Part shown: positions 1 through 10,872 of the stretch, in pieces
Layout of the letters: every line of letters begins with the position of its first letter
Numbering within the stretch: position 1 is the first letter of the stretch
Assembly: GCA_039619475.1 (NCBI GenBank)
Contig: CM077116.1
Location: 459,977,576-460,041,575, forward strand
Direction of reading: 5' to 3'
DNA: 64,000 nt
Source of the DNA: Icerya purchasi
Taxonomy: Eukaryota; Arthropoda; Insecta; Hemiptera; Monophlebidae
The notes under the pieces: generated by a model
Told to the model about the DNA's origin: nothing
Seen by the model: only the letters and a program-made list of their open reading frames with translations
Databases searched by the model: none
Translations under genes and position numbers: made by a program

Positions 1-396
1 ACATTTTCCTAAACAAATAGAAATATTTGTTGGCGTACCTATATTAGGATATCATTTGATGCATGTGTTCGTACACTTTCCGGTTACCTACAGTCACGGC
101 ACGGTTAACCGAAGAATGTTTGCGCATTGTATTATGCTGGGTTACTGCAGGACATAAGATGCGTGACAGGGCACTGTGGAACACGCTGTAATTTATGTAG
201 GGCCCAAACTATTTGCTGCCCGGAAAGCGTACTTCTCCCTTAAATGAGATAAATACTGAAAAGGAACGAAGATGAAATTTTTTAAAGATGGTTTACTGAC
301 TAAGAAAAGAAAAAATTTATAGTCATGTTAGTTCAGTACGACTGATCGACATTTTAAATGGCTGAAAGCTGGGCCATTAAAAAACTAAATAAATAA

Positions 397-402
<6 letters not shown>

Positions 403-450
<48 letters not shown>
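403..450. repeat. (TA)n microsatellite
   Basis: Uninterrupted TA dinucleotides, about 24 units, in AT-rich spacer. Confidence 0.95.
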
Positions 451-451
<1 letters not shown>

Positions 452-864
452 CTCAGCCATTTTGGCCTCGTAAGGGGCTGTACTCCTTGACTCCTCTTGC
501 TTACATTTCTGTCTCTTTCTCATCTATAATTTGTATAAAATAATCAAAATTTACAACGTAATTCTAAATCGGTCCATATGAATATAATAATATAATCACA
601 GAAATCCTATAAAATATAACAAGCGTTACATAAAATTGGGACATTTTTTTGGGACATTGTTTCTAATGTGGAATAGCCTAAGAATTACGGTGTAATTATA
701 CTCGTATATGTATATCTTTCCCCATTTTGTTTATGTTTTCTTCGTCTGTATCGCCTGTTAACCTTTTCTGCCTACAAATAGTCTAGACAGATAAAACCTT
801 TCGCTGCTTTAATTGATTGTCTTCTAATCTTTTGTGTTGGGTGAATGTCCTCTGCTGACGTGCT

Positions 865-892
865 CATAAAATAAAATAAAATAAAATAAAAA
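865..892. repeat. (ATAAA)n microsatellite
   Basis: About five tandem ATAAA units followed by a short A run. Confidence 0.9.
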
Positions 893-1625
893 ATTGTCGA
901 ACAGGCAGAAAAAAAAAAAATTTTCATCGCATGTTTTTTATTTTTGTTCAAAATCCCGCTACTTAATCTAGTGCCAATAAGCACCGAACGGACCAAAGCA
1001 TATTCGCGAATCGAATACGCGTGTATTAAATCACTGAAGGAATGACAAAAAAAAAAGGGAACAAAAAGAAAGATAGTACTGTCTATCAAAAAATTATGGT
1101 TTTATTGTTTCTTAAAAATTCCTATAAAACGGTTTGACAGATAATTATTTCTCCCTTTCGTTGGTGATTATCATCTTTGGTGTTAAACTGTTACAATACC
1201 TATACTATATATTTGTGATATCAATGTGAAACAAAGTTTACGGGCCAAATAAACGGTATTTGTTCAGGTTAAAAAAAAAAAAAACAAACAAAGTTTAAAA
1301 CGACCCCCCGAGTAGCATAAATGTTAAGCTTCGTGAATTTCATTATTCTTGTTCTAAAGGTTTTTGATTTGAAATAGATTTTTTGTTCGAGTGTGATTCA
1401 GATAGCCTAATGCATACCACAAACACTACCATTTTATGTATTGGGATAGATATAGATTAATTTAATAAGTGTAAAAAGTTGTCGTTCGAAGTTGGGAGAA
1501 GTAATTTATTTTCTCCGTTATATACATATAGTCTCGCGACAAGCTTTACTTCTATTAAATTAATAGATTTATAAATGTATAGCGTTGTTATCTGTACCAT
1601 TTATTTCAGAGAACTTTTATGTTTT

Positions 1626-1695
1626 GACATTGACAGCTCTGAATAATATGCAAAACGGTAGGTGATTTTGTATATTATTCAAAGCTGTCATTGTC
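1626..1695. repeat. 70-nt imperfect hairpin (MITE remnant or pre-miRNA-like)
   Basis: Two 30-nt arms (1626-1655 and 1666-1695) are reverse complements at 27 of 30 positions, and one of the three differences would be a G-U wobble in RNA. The loop is about 10 nt. Size and stem quality are compatible with an animal microRNA precursor, but also with a tiny fold-back transposon remnant. No promoter or expression evidence can be seen in DNA. Confidence 0.5.
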
Positions 1696-2297
1696 GCGAA
1701 GCATTACTTATCTTATTCTTTTTAGTAAATTTTTTTAAAAATAAACGCTTACTTACAAAAAAATTACTTCCATTTTATTACTTTTAAAATTAATTATCGA
1801 ATTTAATTAAGAATGATCAATCTACAGATGAAGTATGAACGCGCAAAAGTGTATGGTCACTTAGAACAACAACGTACTCGGAAGAAAGGTCGAAAAGTAA
1901 ATCTGTACAAAATGCTCGGCGCCCAGTTACATTCGACAGTTTAAAAGTGAAGTTGAATGAAATTACTCCTTTTATAACTTTAAAGGATATGTACGTACGA
2001 AGTGTTTCAATAATGGATCTTATAATATGATTAATTCTCTCGTGTATAATAATTTCTCGAAAACGATTCTAACGGTTTCGATGGAATTCACGAATTGGAG
2101 GTTGTTAAGGATGGAAATCAATAAAGTATCTTCGAAAATATTCTATTAAGCAGACAGTTTTTGCGACTAGTGCCCGTTTTAGTGATTATTGCCTTTTTAG
2201 GGTCTATCAAAAAATTAAGTAATACGCTTTTAAACTACAGTAAATTGTAAACTGAAAACAGATAAACATATTCTAACGTTTTTATTTCGTGATGAAA

Positions 2298-2985
2298 TAT
2301 GAGGGCCGTTCAGAAAGTAGGTTTAACGATGCTAGCGCAAAAGGTGTTAAAAGTTTAGGAGGGGGCGTTCCCTGATCTATTCTGATCAGTCTCACGTGTC
2401 GCGGTGTTGTTTTTTTTATCATGGAGCTGCTATTAAAATTTACGTCCAAATGTGAACTAAACGCCGCTCGTTCCTTTCTTAATGCGTACCAGGAGGAAGG
2501 GAGTCCCATTGTTGCACCAAGTTGTGTCACTGAAGACGAAACTTGGGTGGTACATTATACACCTGAATCGAAACGATCATCGACGAAATGGCTAAAGAAA
2601 GGCATGCAAACTCCGAAAAACTGCAAAACAACCTCCTCTTCTTGCAAAGTTCTGGCGACTGTGTTTTCGTATTATGTTTTTTTGTTAATTGATTACCACG
2701 AAAAAGACAAGCCTATCAACACGGCGAACTACCGCAATGTTCTGAACCACTTCAAGCTCAGACGCTGTAGCGAAATATCTCAAAAAACCGAATGCAAATC
2801 ACTTCACTTAGGAATTAAAAAAAAGCTTGTTGCTCGTTATAAAAAAATGCCCCGAAAGAAACGGCGATTATCTAGAAAAATGTAAAATCGTCTGTAGATT
2901 TCAAAAATGACTTTGTTCTTTCGGTTTCCACCACTCTCTCACTACGTAATCAGGCTGTTAAACTTACTTTATTGCTCCTATTTAC
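2298..2985 (+). mobile_element. Internally deleted mariner-like transposon
   Basis: The region brackets a mariner-type transposase remnant. Its left edge (about 2300-2332) contains AAAGTAGGTTTAAC. The sequence after the ORF (about 2949-2968), reverse-complemented, contains the similar AAAGTAAGTTTAAC. These may be remains of terminal inverted repeats, but the outer ends and a TA target duplication are not clear, so the limits are approximate. At about 690 bp it is roughly half the length of an intact mariner (about 1.3 kb), as expected for an internal-deletion derivative. Confidence 0.6.
2421..2885 (+). pseudogene. Mariner transposase remnant with N-terminus fused to DDE core
   Basis: Mariner transposases bind the element's TIRs through an N-terminal helix-turn-helix and cut and paste it at TA with a DD34D catalytic core. 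Here residues 1-22 (SKCELNAARSFLNA) resemble the start of the N-terminal domain. They are followed at once by residues about 23-115, which resemble the catalytic region: VTEDETWVVHYTPESKR holds the first catalytic Asp, and LLIDYHEKDKPIN follows. The rest of the DNA-binding domain and the second and third catalytic Asp region are missing. The last 40 residues resemble the family's C-terminal tail with frame slips (KKLVARYKK). At 154 aa against about 345 usual, it cannot be an active enzyme. The ORF is still open across the deletion joint. Confidence 0.8.
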
Positions 2986-4156
2986 ACGGTGATTTTAAAT
3001 ATTAGACTAATTAAAATACACAACACCGGTGTCGTTCTATAAGGACACACGGGTTATTTGTAATAAATATTTCTGATTTATAACAACTGAATTTTTGCTC
3101 TTGTTTCTCGTGTAACACGAAAATACTTCAACGTAAAAAAAAAGTAGTGTTGCAACATATAATGAAACTTTCGTATTGTGCGCATATTATTACTACTATA
3201 TTATTACTATTACTACTATATTATTAATACCACATATATTTGTAACTTAATATAGAATCCTTTAATATATTGTTTGTTAAAATATAAAAATATATTAAAT
3301 TGCAACAAATCCAAGTATGACAAACAAATTTAAATGTACAAGCGATTATACTAACTTAGAAAAATGTTTTCGGGCATAGATTACAATTTAATATATTTTT
3401 ATATTTGTAATTGTTTATAAAAAATTTATTAATACATTGATTCGAAATGAATCCGAGCAAGCTCAATTGTACTAATAATAATAGGAAAAATATTAATAAA
3501 ACAAAAAAGCGATTTCCCAAGTTTTAGCGTTCTACGCGATAGTCGATTTTTATTTAAAAATTCGCGGTCAATCTTAGCTTCTTTTTTTTTTTTTTTCCTT
3601 TTTGAAATTGAAGAAGTAAAACCTGAAAATGTAATAGTCGCAGTTTTCAGAATTTCAAGATAGCACTCGTGCAGTGAGACTAAAAGTTTGTAGCAGCAAC
3701 GACTAAAATTTTAAACGAGCAAATTTAAAAATTCAGTCAAGAAAAATTTTGCTTTAACAAAGGTTTAAAATTTTATTTTTCGGAGGAACGTACGGTTGAA
3801 AGCAGAGAAAAACATGTATCGATTTTACCCTGATGTGTTTTAAAAATCAGCAACGTCGTTGCATTTGTTTCGATAATGTGTCCATTGCTGAAATAAAGTC
3901 TACTGTCGCGGTACGTAATAATAACATGATAGGTTTTCTTCGCTGTAATGCTAAAGAAATTGGTGCTATTGTACAACCCCAATTAGCGGCCTTGATAATC
4001 ACAGTCGAAGCTTATGTCACTGGTCGGATTAAAACAAGGCTGCCTTTAAGAAGTTATTTATCAATCTTCAGACAACCGATAATACTCAAATAAAAATAAA
4101 AACGTCATTATGTAACAAATATGACAAAGACTTATTTTTAGAAGATCTAATTTCAG

Positions 4157-4160
<4 letters not shown>
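2986..4160. other. AT-rich spacer, no recognisable gene
   Basis: AT-rich sequence with imperfect ATT/ACT trinucleotide tracts near 3186-3230 and a poly-T run near 3580. Small overlapping open frames at 3773-4093 have no recognised motif. Nothing else can be supported. Confidence 0.55.

Positions 4161-4236
<76 letters not shown>
4161..4236. repeat. Compound (TA)n(ATC)12 microsatellite at a LINE 3' end
   Basis: About 20 TA units run directly into 12 perfect ATC units (4201-4236). On the minus strand the GAT repeat follows the last codons of a LINE ORF, so it looks like the simple-repeat 3' tail of that retrotransposon rather than an independent microsatellite. Confidence 0.8.
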
Positions 4237-4332
4237 TCGGTGCCATGTCCGTTATCGAACGTTGGCTAACATTTGAGCAACCTTTCGTTTGTCTAGTAAA
4301 TTCCGGAACAGTTTAATGGTGGACACCTGATA

Positions 4333-4860
4333 CTATTGAGTCAAATTTTGTATCCACGTTATTCTTCTTCTTCCTGATGGTCTTTTTCCAGCGATTTTTC
4401 CTTGTATCAAAAGTTGGAGTGTACTATGTTGCCTTGGATGGATGTGTCCAAAGTATTTTAACTTTCTGTGTTTAATTTCTTTTATTATTTCTTTAGACTT
4501 ATTTAATCGATTTCGGAGTTTCGTATTTTGTCCGTCCATTTTATTTTAAGTATCTTCCGATATATCCACATCTCGGAGGCATCGAGTTTTCGTTCTGTTG
4601 CTATCGTTAATGTGCAGCTTTCATCACCATATATGTAGCAACACCGAAAATATGTAACATTTTACCAGCCTAATTTTTAATTCTGCACTTACATATATTC
4701 TTGCTGCACAGTATTGTTTTTAATTTTAAAAATGCATTTCCAGCCTTTCCAATTCGTATTTTTACTTCTTCACTCATGTCCCACATTGATCGTTTAAATT
4801 ACTGCTTAGTATCAGCTAGTTGCTCTTTTATTTTCTTGCATATTCTCGAGTATATAATTT
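4333..4860 (-). pseudogene. LINE reverse transcriptase C-terminal part
   Basis: Minus-strand frames between 4860 and 4333 carry typical late-RT/thumb motifs of RTE-like LINEs. An upstream frame has EVKIRIGKAGNAFLKLK. The longest open run (4539-4333) has HRKLKYFGHI followed by GKIAGKRPSGRRRITW, the signature that precedes the protein end in this family. Downstream of the annotated stop a short frame resembling the family's last residues (KRKVAQMLANVR) reaches the GAT repeat. Several frameshifts separate the pieces, so no functional product is possible. The identity rests on the FGH and GKRRxGRRRxSW motifs. Confidence 0.75.
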
Positions 4861-4879
4861 GAAGAAAAACTTTTAGTAA

Positions 4880-5515
4880 GTGACTCATCAAACTAAGATA
4901 CTTCGATAATCCTCACATTTTTTAGCATTTCGCTTTTTAGGTAATATTATGAATGTTGACCTCGTCCAATCGTTCGGAATCTTCCCCGCATCATATATGT
5001 ATATTATTAAACAATTGGAGTAAAGAATCTTTAGCTTTTTTACCCAAAAAATTTTTAGAATCTCAACTGGTATTTAATCCGGTCCCGCCGTCTTTCTGTT
5101 TTCTGCCATTTTTAAGGCTTGTTCTACCTCTTCGATTAGAATTGGTTGTCCTGTCGTTCCCTGGTAATCTTCTGGAACCGGCCTCACGTCGTGGAATAGA
5201 TTTTCGATATATTGTTTTCATATTTCTCTAATCTCTCTTCTTTATTAATTACTTATCCTGTTTATCTGTCAGTTTATTTGCTTCATTCTCGTATGGCCCA
5301 ACCATTTCCTTTATTGCTTTGTTCACATGGAATGTATCATTTTTTCCATTAAACTTTTCAATTTCCGAGCATTCTTCTTGGTACCAAATTCTCTTTGGCT
5401 CCGGTATTTTTCTGCGTATTTCTCGGTTAATGTTCTTATACTTTTCCATCATTGCGATTATTTCGTTTGTCATCCATTTTTGTTTTTTGCTCGACTGACT
5501 TGAATTCTTTTTTCT
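4880..5515 (-). pseudogene. LINE endonuclease-RT linker and RT N-terminal part
   Basis: The minus-strand frame beginning near 5500 encodes KKQKWMTNEIIAMMEKYK, then IWYQEECSEIEKFNGK. This is the basic, Trp-containing linker between the APE endonuclease and RT in RTE-like LINEs. It continues with frameshifts into an early-RT region, where LFNNIYMMRG near 5005 resembles the family's LFNxIYxxGxIP. It is broken by stops and leads, across a gap in homology, to the C-terminal block. The central palm with the YADD box is absent between this block and the C-terminus. Confidence 0.65.
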
Positions 5516-5930
5516 ATTTCCGGCAACGCTTCTTTAAATATTTCATCGGAATAAATATTAAACAACAGAGGCGACAGGGTGCAGCCTTGTGCCATACTTC
5601 TCTGTTTATTTACACTTTCTCCCGATCTCTTTTCCGCCAATTAGTACTGCGGCTATTTGTTTCGAATATATTTTCTTGATTATTCCAATGCATCATTCCA
5701 GGACTTCATTTATTGTGTTTGACACTATTAAAGCACTTCTCATAGTTCAGAAAATATACATCTATATTACTTCTACATTCCCAGTATTTTTGAATGAGTA
5801 TATCTAAAACTGAAAGCGACTCTTTGGTTCTGAAACCTCGTAGGAAGCCGAACGGATTATCGTCTGAATCTTCCTCATACTCAGTTCACATTCTGGAATT
5901 TATTCCAAGTTTAAAAAAAAAAAAAAATAA
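5516..5930 (-). pseudogene. Displaced LINE reverse transcriptase core
   Basis: Minus-strand translation shows the RT segment FGFLRGFRTKESLSVLDI, then DVYFLNYEKCFNSVKH (motif A region; FLNYEKCF replaces FIDYxKAF). After a frameshift comes AQGCTLSPLLFNIYSDEIF (motif B, normally RQGCxLSPxLFN). Catalytic Asp residues of motif A are lost here. The segment ends abruptly near 5516, where the linker sequence starts, although in an intact element the linker lies before the RT. It is nonfunctional. Confidence 0.75.
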
Positions 5931-6680
5931 AAAAATAAATAAATAAATACGTTGTTCCTAATTCTACTGGCCATTCACGCAGTATTTTTACGATGTTTAT
6001 AAATTTAGAAAAAGGAAAAGGGTCGAAAGGTGGCAAATAATTCTCTTCATACTTTCTCCCAGAGTGAAACTTTCGTTTGTGTGGATTATCTTAATAATAA
6101 AGTCATTCTCGCGACGGGCCATAGCGGTTTTAATAGAAGCTGTTACACAAACCGTAAATTATTTTTTTATTAAGAATGGTCAATTGAAATTTACTGTTCT
6201 TTCTTCATAGAAGAACTATCATCTGAGGGTGATCCACGGGTGTTCCCATGGCGAGATCCGAAGGATCGAGTTCCATATACATGAATATGAACATTTTTTG
6301 AAGTTTCATTTGAAAATGTTTTTCTTCTGCGGCGTACTTTTCAAAGGAAAAATTCTTTTGCACCGAATAATTTATTGCTTTAAAATTTTTACCCAGTATG
6401 TGACTCTGTTGGGGACAATGATTTTGTTTCTGAAATTATGTCCTATCAAGTCATGCATCGCGAATAAAAAATGATCTGCTATCGTCATCACTATTGGTAA
6501 AAATCGCAAAAATCGAATGCATTTTATAAATAATCGCCCAAGATACGTTCACGATTGCGCAGGAGACGGAAAAGGCAATTTATTCTCTCCACCTATATTT
6601 CGTTTTTTTGTTTTTTTTTTTTGAAAATATATATATTTATTAATATTTATACATTCTCTCGTCAAGCTATACGCTTGTCG
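5931..6680. other. Spacer, no recognisable gene
   Basis: A-rich tract at 5912-5950, then unique-looking AT-rich sequence. The 81-aa frame at 6229-6474 shows no recognised motif and I do not support it as a gene. Confidence 0.5.
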
Positions 6681-7350
6681 ACGAGTTTTCTTACATCTAA
6701 ATATGCGTACATTATACTACTATACAATTTTATCACCGCGCAAATATTTTATTACAAACTTATCCTATTTTTCCTTATTTCTAACTTAGCTATAACTAAT
6801 ACCTATTCTTTATTTTATTTTCATTTTTTATTATTTCATTTATTTATTTTGTTCCGTCTCTTTCCCCTTCCCTTTTTTCACTTTTGTTTATTACTATTTC
6901 TGTAGCCTCTTCTCTTATTTAATGCTTATTATTGTTCGTATATTTCCCTCTTTCTGTAACCATTCCTTTATTTTCTTTTTTTTCACCCCAATTTTTTCCT
7001 CCTCTATTATTTCTTTAGGCATTTTATTTAACAACTGCGTTATAACGTATTTCTTTCTTTCTTCCCCATCTTTGTTTTAGCTAACGGCAGTTTGCGACAA
7101 ATAGTTTTTCCTCAACCTGTATTCTATTTTTCTTCTTTCCTCCAGTAGTTCTATTTCCTTCTCTGTCACATTATGTATTCCCATATCTTTATGAATAAAT
7201 ACATTCCCCTAACGCTCAGTACGTCTTCTTTTTGTATTATTTCACTTTCGGTCTCGTATTTGCGATCTGACATTAATTTCAAGCATTTTATTTGCAGTTT
7301 ATTTATTTTCCCCACGTATGTTTTTCTATTGTAGTCGAATTGTTTTAAGT
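6681..7350 (-). mobile_element. LINE 3' fragment (ORF2 end plus 3' UTR)
   Basis: On the minus strand, frames from about 7345 downward read KTYVGKINKLQIKCLKLM, then a leucine-rich stretch, then RLRKNYLSQTAV-like residues. This pattern is typical of the C-terminal end of RNase H-less non-LTR retrotransposon ORF2. The region from about 7130 to 6690 has a second copy in inverted orientation at about 45060-45500, including the terminal TTTTCTTACATCTA/TAGATGTAAGAAAA. The shared 440-bp body makes a dispersed repeat certain; the exact clade is not. Confidence 0.65.
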
Positions 7351-7470
7351 AGCTGCATTTCGTAAATGAAATATCGAGATATTCGGTAATATTTTAATGT
7401 TTTGTCAGCTGAGGATTGTAATTAAAAAAATCGCTATTCTGCGTTAGCCACTTAAATCCGTTCATTCTTC

Positions 7471-7771
7471 AGCCCCCCTCTCCACCGCGAGATGAATTGT
7501 ACGGGAAAATGGAATGCCTTCACGCAGTTGTGTATACAGTTTGTGTAATTTGTGTATCAATGTTCTAAAATTTGCGTACACTCCTCTCTTCCGCTATAAT
7601 AAAAACAAATTTAGACGGATTAGTAAATATGATAGCCCTCTCCTACCGCGAAAGTGGAAATTACAGGAAAATATGGTATTATATATTTCTATACAATTTG
7701 TGTAAATTGTGGCATAATATCTCAGAAGTTTTGTATAATATTCCCTCCTGCTATATTCAAAACGAATTTTA
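7471..7771. repeat. Imperfect ~160-bp tandem duplication
   Basis: Two diverged copies (about 7471-7633 and 7634-7771) share the order AGCCC-rich start, ACCGCGA, GGAAAAT, ACAATTTGTGTAA, TTCTTCC/CCTCCTGCTATA and ACAAATTTA/ACGAATTTT. The surrounding stretch 7351-7810 has no recognisable gene. Confidence 0.6.
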
Positions 7772-7811
7772 AAAAAGAATACAGGTGTTTTAAAATTTAC
7801 GGTTAAATAAA

Positions 7812-8163
7812 AAGTAATTTACCTGATGATCAATTTTGATTCAGAAAAGGAAAAGGCCCCAGGGAAGCCATAATGTCGCTGCGCTTGATTGTCGAGATAA
7901 CTTTAGAGATCAATAGAAGAGTATATGTATAGTATTCATAGATATCGAAAGAGCATTGCAGATAATGTTAATTGGAATATACTATTCAAGGTTTTAAAAG
8001 ATCTGCACATAGACTATAGAGATAGACGATTACACTGTTTCAATTATGCAAAAATCAGAAAGCAATAATAAATAATAACCCCACAGCCAATATCAAAAAG
8101 GGGTTAGACAAGGATGCTGCCTGTCTCTAATTCTTTTCAACATATATATATAAATAAATACGA

Positions 8164-8213
<50 letters not shown>

Positions 8214-8262
8214 ATATATATATATGTATATAGAAGAGGCAATGAAAATTTTATGTACACAA
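7812..8262 (+). pseudogene. RTE-like LINE reverse transcriptase fragment
   Basis: Plus-strand frames encode FRKGKGPREAIMSLRLIVE, then a segment resembling the motif A region of LINE RTs. Next come KNQKAIINNNPTANIKKGV and RQGCCLSLILFNIY, the motif B signature. Reading then passes through an expanded (TA)n tract and resumes with EEAMKILCTQ, which normally follows FNxYIEEAM directly. Stops and frameshifts are frequent. Only the RT fingers/palm portion is present, with no endonuclease or 3' end. Confidence 0.8.
8142..8232. repeat. (TA)n microsatellite expanded inside an RT relic
   Basis: TA dinucleotides with a few interruptions (TAAATAAATACGAG, TATGTATG) split the RT sequence between the codons for ...LFNIY and EEAM.... 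Confidence 0.9.
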
Positions 8263-9780
8263 GGCCGGCATGGTCTATCGTAAAAATAATTAAAATATAA
8301 TTTGTAAATCGTTACTTATAAATAAAAAGTAAAGAAACACTCACAGAGTGAAATTTTTCCATAACGGACACTTGTGGAATCATAAAAGTTGTCAGTCTTA
8401 GAGAGAACCGTGAGTGTAAAAAAATTCGAAACGTATATAAGTATTTTTCGTCGAAAAATATACAAAACGAATAAAAAACAAGGTAGCCAAGTGTGGCGTT
8501 TTGTGCGCTGAAGATCCCGTATGCCGGGTTAAAGGTAACCATAATTTACATTTACGTTAGACTAAATTTAAAATCGAAAATTTTCCTGCTTTTAATTGGT
8601 AATATTGTTGTATGTATTTTTCACGCGGCATTTATACAAATGCTTTCACTTAATTGTATTTTTTCATGTTATTCGGGCCTAAATTTGCAATAATGCGTTA
8701 CTCGGCATGAATAAATAGAAACCATATGTATATATGTATCCATCATCGAAAAGTTTCTTACTTTCACAAGAAGTAAAATTTTCGTTCGGGTCGGTTATGG
8801 ATGTAATCGGCTATAGAGAGCGGTTATAAAGCGATATTATCTAAACTACTTTCGCCAGAACTTCAGAAAGATCGCCCCGTTAGAACGGGAGTTCGTCGGA
8901 ACTTTAACCGTGCATATCTATATATATATATATATGTACTGCAAAACTTCTTGTTTTTCCTGTAATGATAAGTAACTTCCGAAGTTTTGACATTTAAATC
9001 TACGCTGATGTGACGTATAATAATAAATTAAAACGTCGGTATTTTTTTTTCCTTTTTACACAAATGCTGCAATATTGTAATACAATTTACTACACTGATT
9101 TTCCTCGATTATATATGATACTGTACTTTGCGTAAATTTCAATTTAGGCGGGTTACTATTTCTCGAGCCTTTCCAAATTGTATTTATTGTATCGAGGAAA
9201 ATTATGGAACTTTGATAAACAATTTGTACAGATTGAACGCAATTACGTAACATTATCATTTCAATAAATTCCATTTTTGGGAGGGACAGCAGAAATAGCG
9301 TCTATTCTAATGCCAGAATAAATAGTTTTTGTTTTTTACATTTTTTTTAAAAAAAAAAAAAAAAAAAGTAATATATCCAGCGCCCGACCTGGACAAGTTG
9401 AGTGGTTTCCAGAGCGGTAAATTAAAAGGACGGAAAATTAGGAAACCTACGAAGAATTCAACGAGCGATTTGCACAGATAGGAAATAACTGTATTCGAGA
9501 AATTTTTTTCGCCCCATTGAATGTCATAATTTGATTTTATTTGAACTGAACATAGTTGATCTGTCAGATATATCAAATCGCGCGCGCAATGTTCGCCGTT
9601 ATTTTCTAACATTAAATTCTTAATATTTATTTCACTTTTTTCTTTTCTTATTCGAGTACTGTTAGCCGATGAAAATGACTCAGGTATATTTATCTGTCGC
9701 ATTCTTTTTCAACTGAATGCAATGCATTTATTAGACTATTTGTGTTGGTTTAAATAAAATCCTGCTTGTGTTATCGTTTT
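8263..9780. other. Spacer, no recognisable gene
   Basis: AT-rich sequence with a short TA tract near 8919 and an A run at 9349-9367. The minus-strand frames at 8312-8542, 9056-9274 and 9307-9702 show no family motif and are not supported as genes. Confidence 0.5.
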
Positions 9781-10215
9781 TTTTTTGTTTTTTTTTAGGG
9801 CTCGTCAACTGGGGACCTTTACGCAGAAACAATTAGAATAGGAAGGAGTCAATTATATCTTTATACGATATCAAATGTTGTTAGAAGAAAGGAACAAATA
9901 ATAGGAACAATCTGCGGAGAGAGAAAAGATAGGACATAAGAGGCGCAATATGGAGTAGGAAGACCGAGTATCAATAAAATGGAATAGAAAACAGAACGCT
10001 TAATAGAAAGAGATGAACACTTAAATATAATACATGGTCCGCATCGCAAACATGCTTTTCGTTTGAGTGGAAAGGATAAAAAAGATAGGAAACTAAGGGA
10101 AAACGAAAACGGCAGGAAGATAACAGACTATGGTTTAAGAACGCAGACGAATAACGGAGACAACAACAGAACGACGAAGTGAAGGAAACAAAGAGTTTTG
10201 TTCTAGACATCGAAG
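9781..10215 (-). mobile_element. 5'-truncated LINE 3' end (CRLRFGH-tail family, copy 1)
   Basis: On the minus strand a frame (10210-about 9861) encodes a C-terminal, Cys/His-containing tail. It aligns by eye with two better-preserved copies at 25.1 and 29.1 kb through the shared pattern CDxDHVLY and LPTPYCASYVL. A 3' UTR of about 60 bp (GTAAAGGTCCCCAGTTGACG) and an A-rich tail, seen as T-runs at 9778-9797 on the plus strand, follow. This is the usual product of incomplete target-primed reverse transcription. The protein part is the zinc-knuckle-like end of a jockey/I-type ORF2. Confidence 0.7.
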
Positions 10216-10303
10216 TTTGTCAGTCGAGCAGTTGTTCTCAAAATTGATGACAACCGTACTTTTATAAAAATATTTCCAATTTGATTAAATCTTATCACAA
10301 TTT

Positions 10304-10345
<42 letters not shown>

Positions 10346-10872
10346 GCTTATTTTTTTTCTTCTTCATCACGTATCAGTTGTGAAGCATAAGTTCAAATTT
10401 GGGAGAACCGTTAGTAAAATAAATAATAATACTTTTTTATGAACAGACACAGGCAAACAAAATGTAATTAGACGAATAAAAGCTAAAAATTAACAAATAA
10501 TAAAATAAGAAATACACCAAATTTCTGTTGTTCCCGCTATTTTAAGGGAAATGAGGCTTTCACTGTATATTATATTTTCAAATAAAACTGATTACATATA
10601 AAGCGGCAATCTGATTTTACACATAAACGGTATATGAGAATTAGAATAACATTATTTATTAGAAAGATGATTAACGAGAATTTTCTTTAAGAATTCAGTA
10701 TTATCCAAAAAATTATTATTGAATCTTTTCCGAAGAAACTGTGAGTTTGTGATAAAAATATCGTAATATAATTCTGTTAAAACAAAATAACAAATTTATT
10801 TATAGGCCAAATTTAAAATTAAACAATAAATAATTTAGATTCAAGACTTAAAACTTACACGATGGAGATATA
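10216..10872. other. Spacer with (TA)n at 10309-10341
   Basis: AT-rich sequence with one TA microsatellite of about 16 units. No gene-like segment is visible. Confidence 0.6.

Larger units (their letters stand above)
1..2297. other. AT-rich spacer, no recognisable gene
   Basis: No coding segment here shows recognisable family motifs; the open frames are short and low in complexity. It holds a (TA)n tract, an (ATAAA)n tract and one 70-nt hairpin, listed separately. I see nothing else I can name. Confidence 0.6.
4237..5930 (-). mobile_element. Decayed RTE-like LINE with scrambled RT order
   Basis: This is a minus-strand non-LTR retrotransposon relic of the type often labelled endonuclease-reverse transcriptase in insect gene sets. 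Three blocks are recognisable: RT core (5930-5516), endonuclease-RT linker plus early RT (5515-4880), and late RT/C-terminus (4860-4333). The RT core lies upstream of the linker, the reverse of the normal order, so the locus is either two overlapping insertions or a rearranged copy. The 3' end carries ACATGGCACCGA followed by the GAT tail. No complete endonuclease is visible. Confidence 0.75.
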
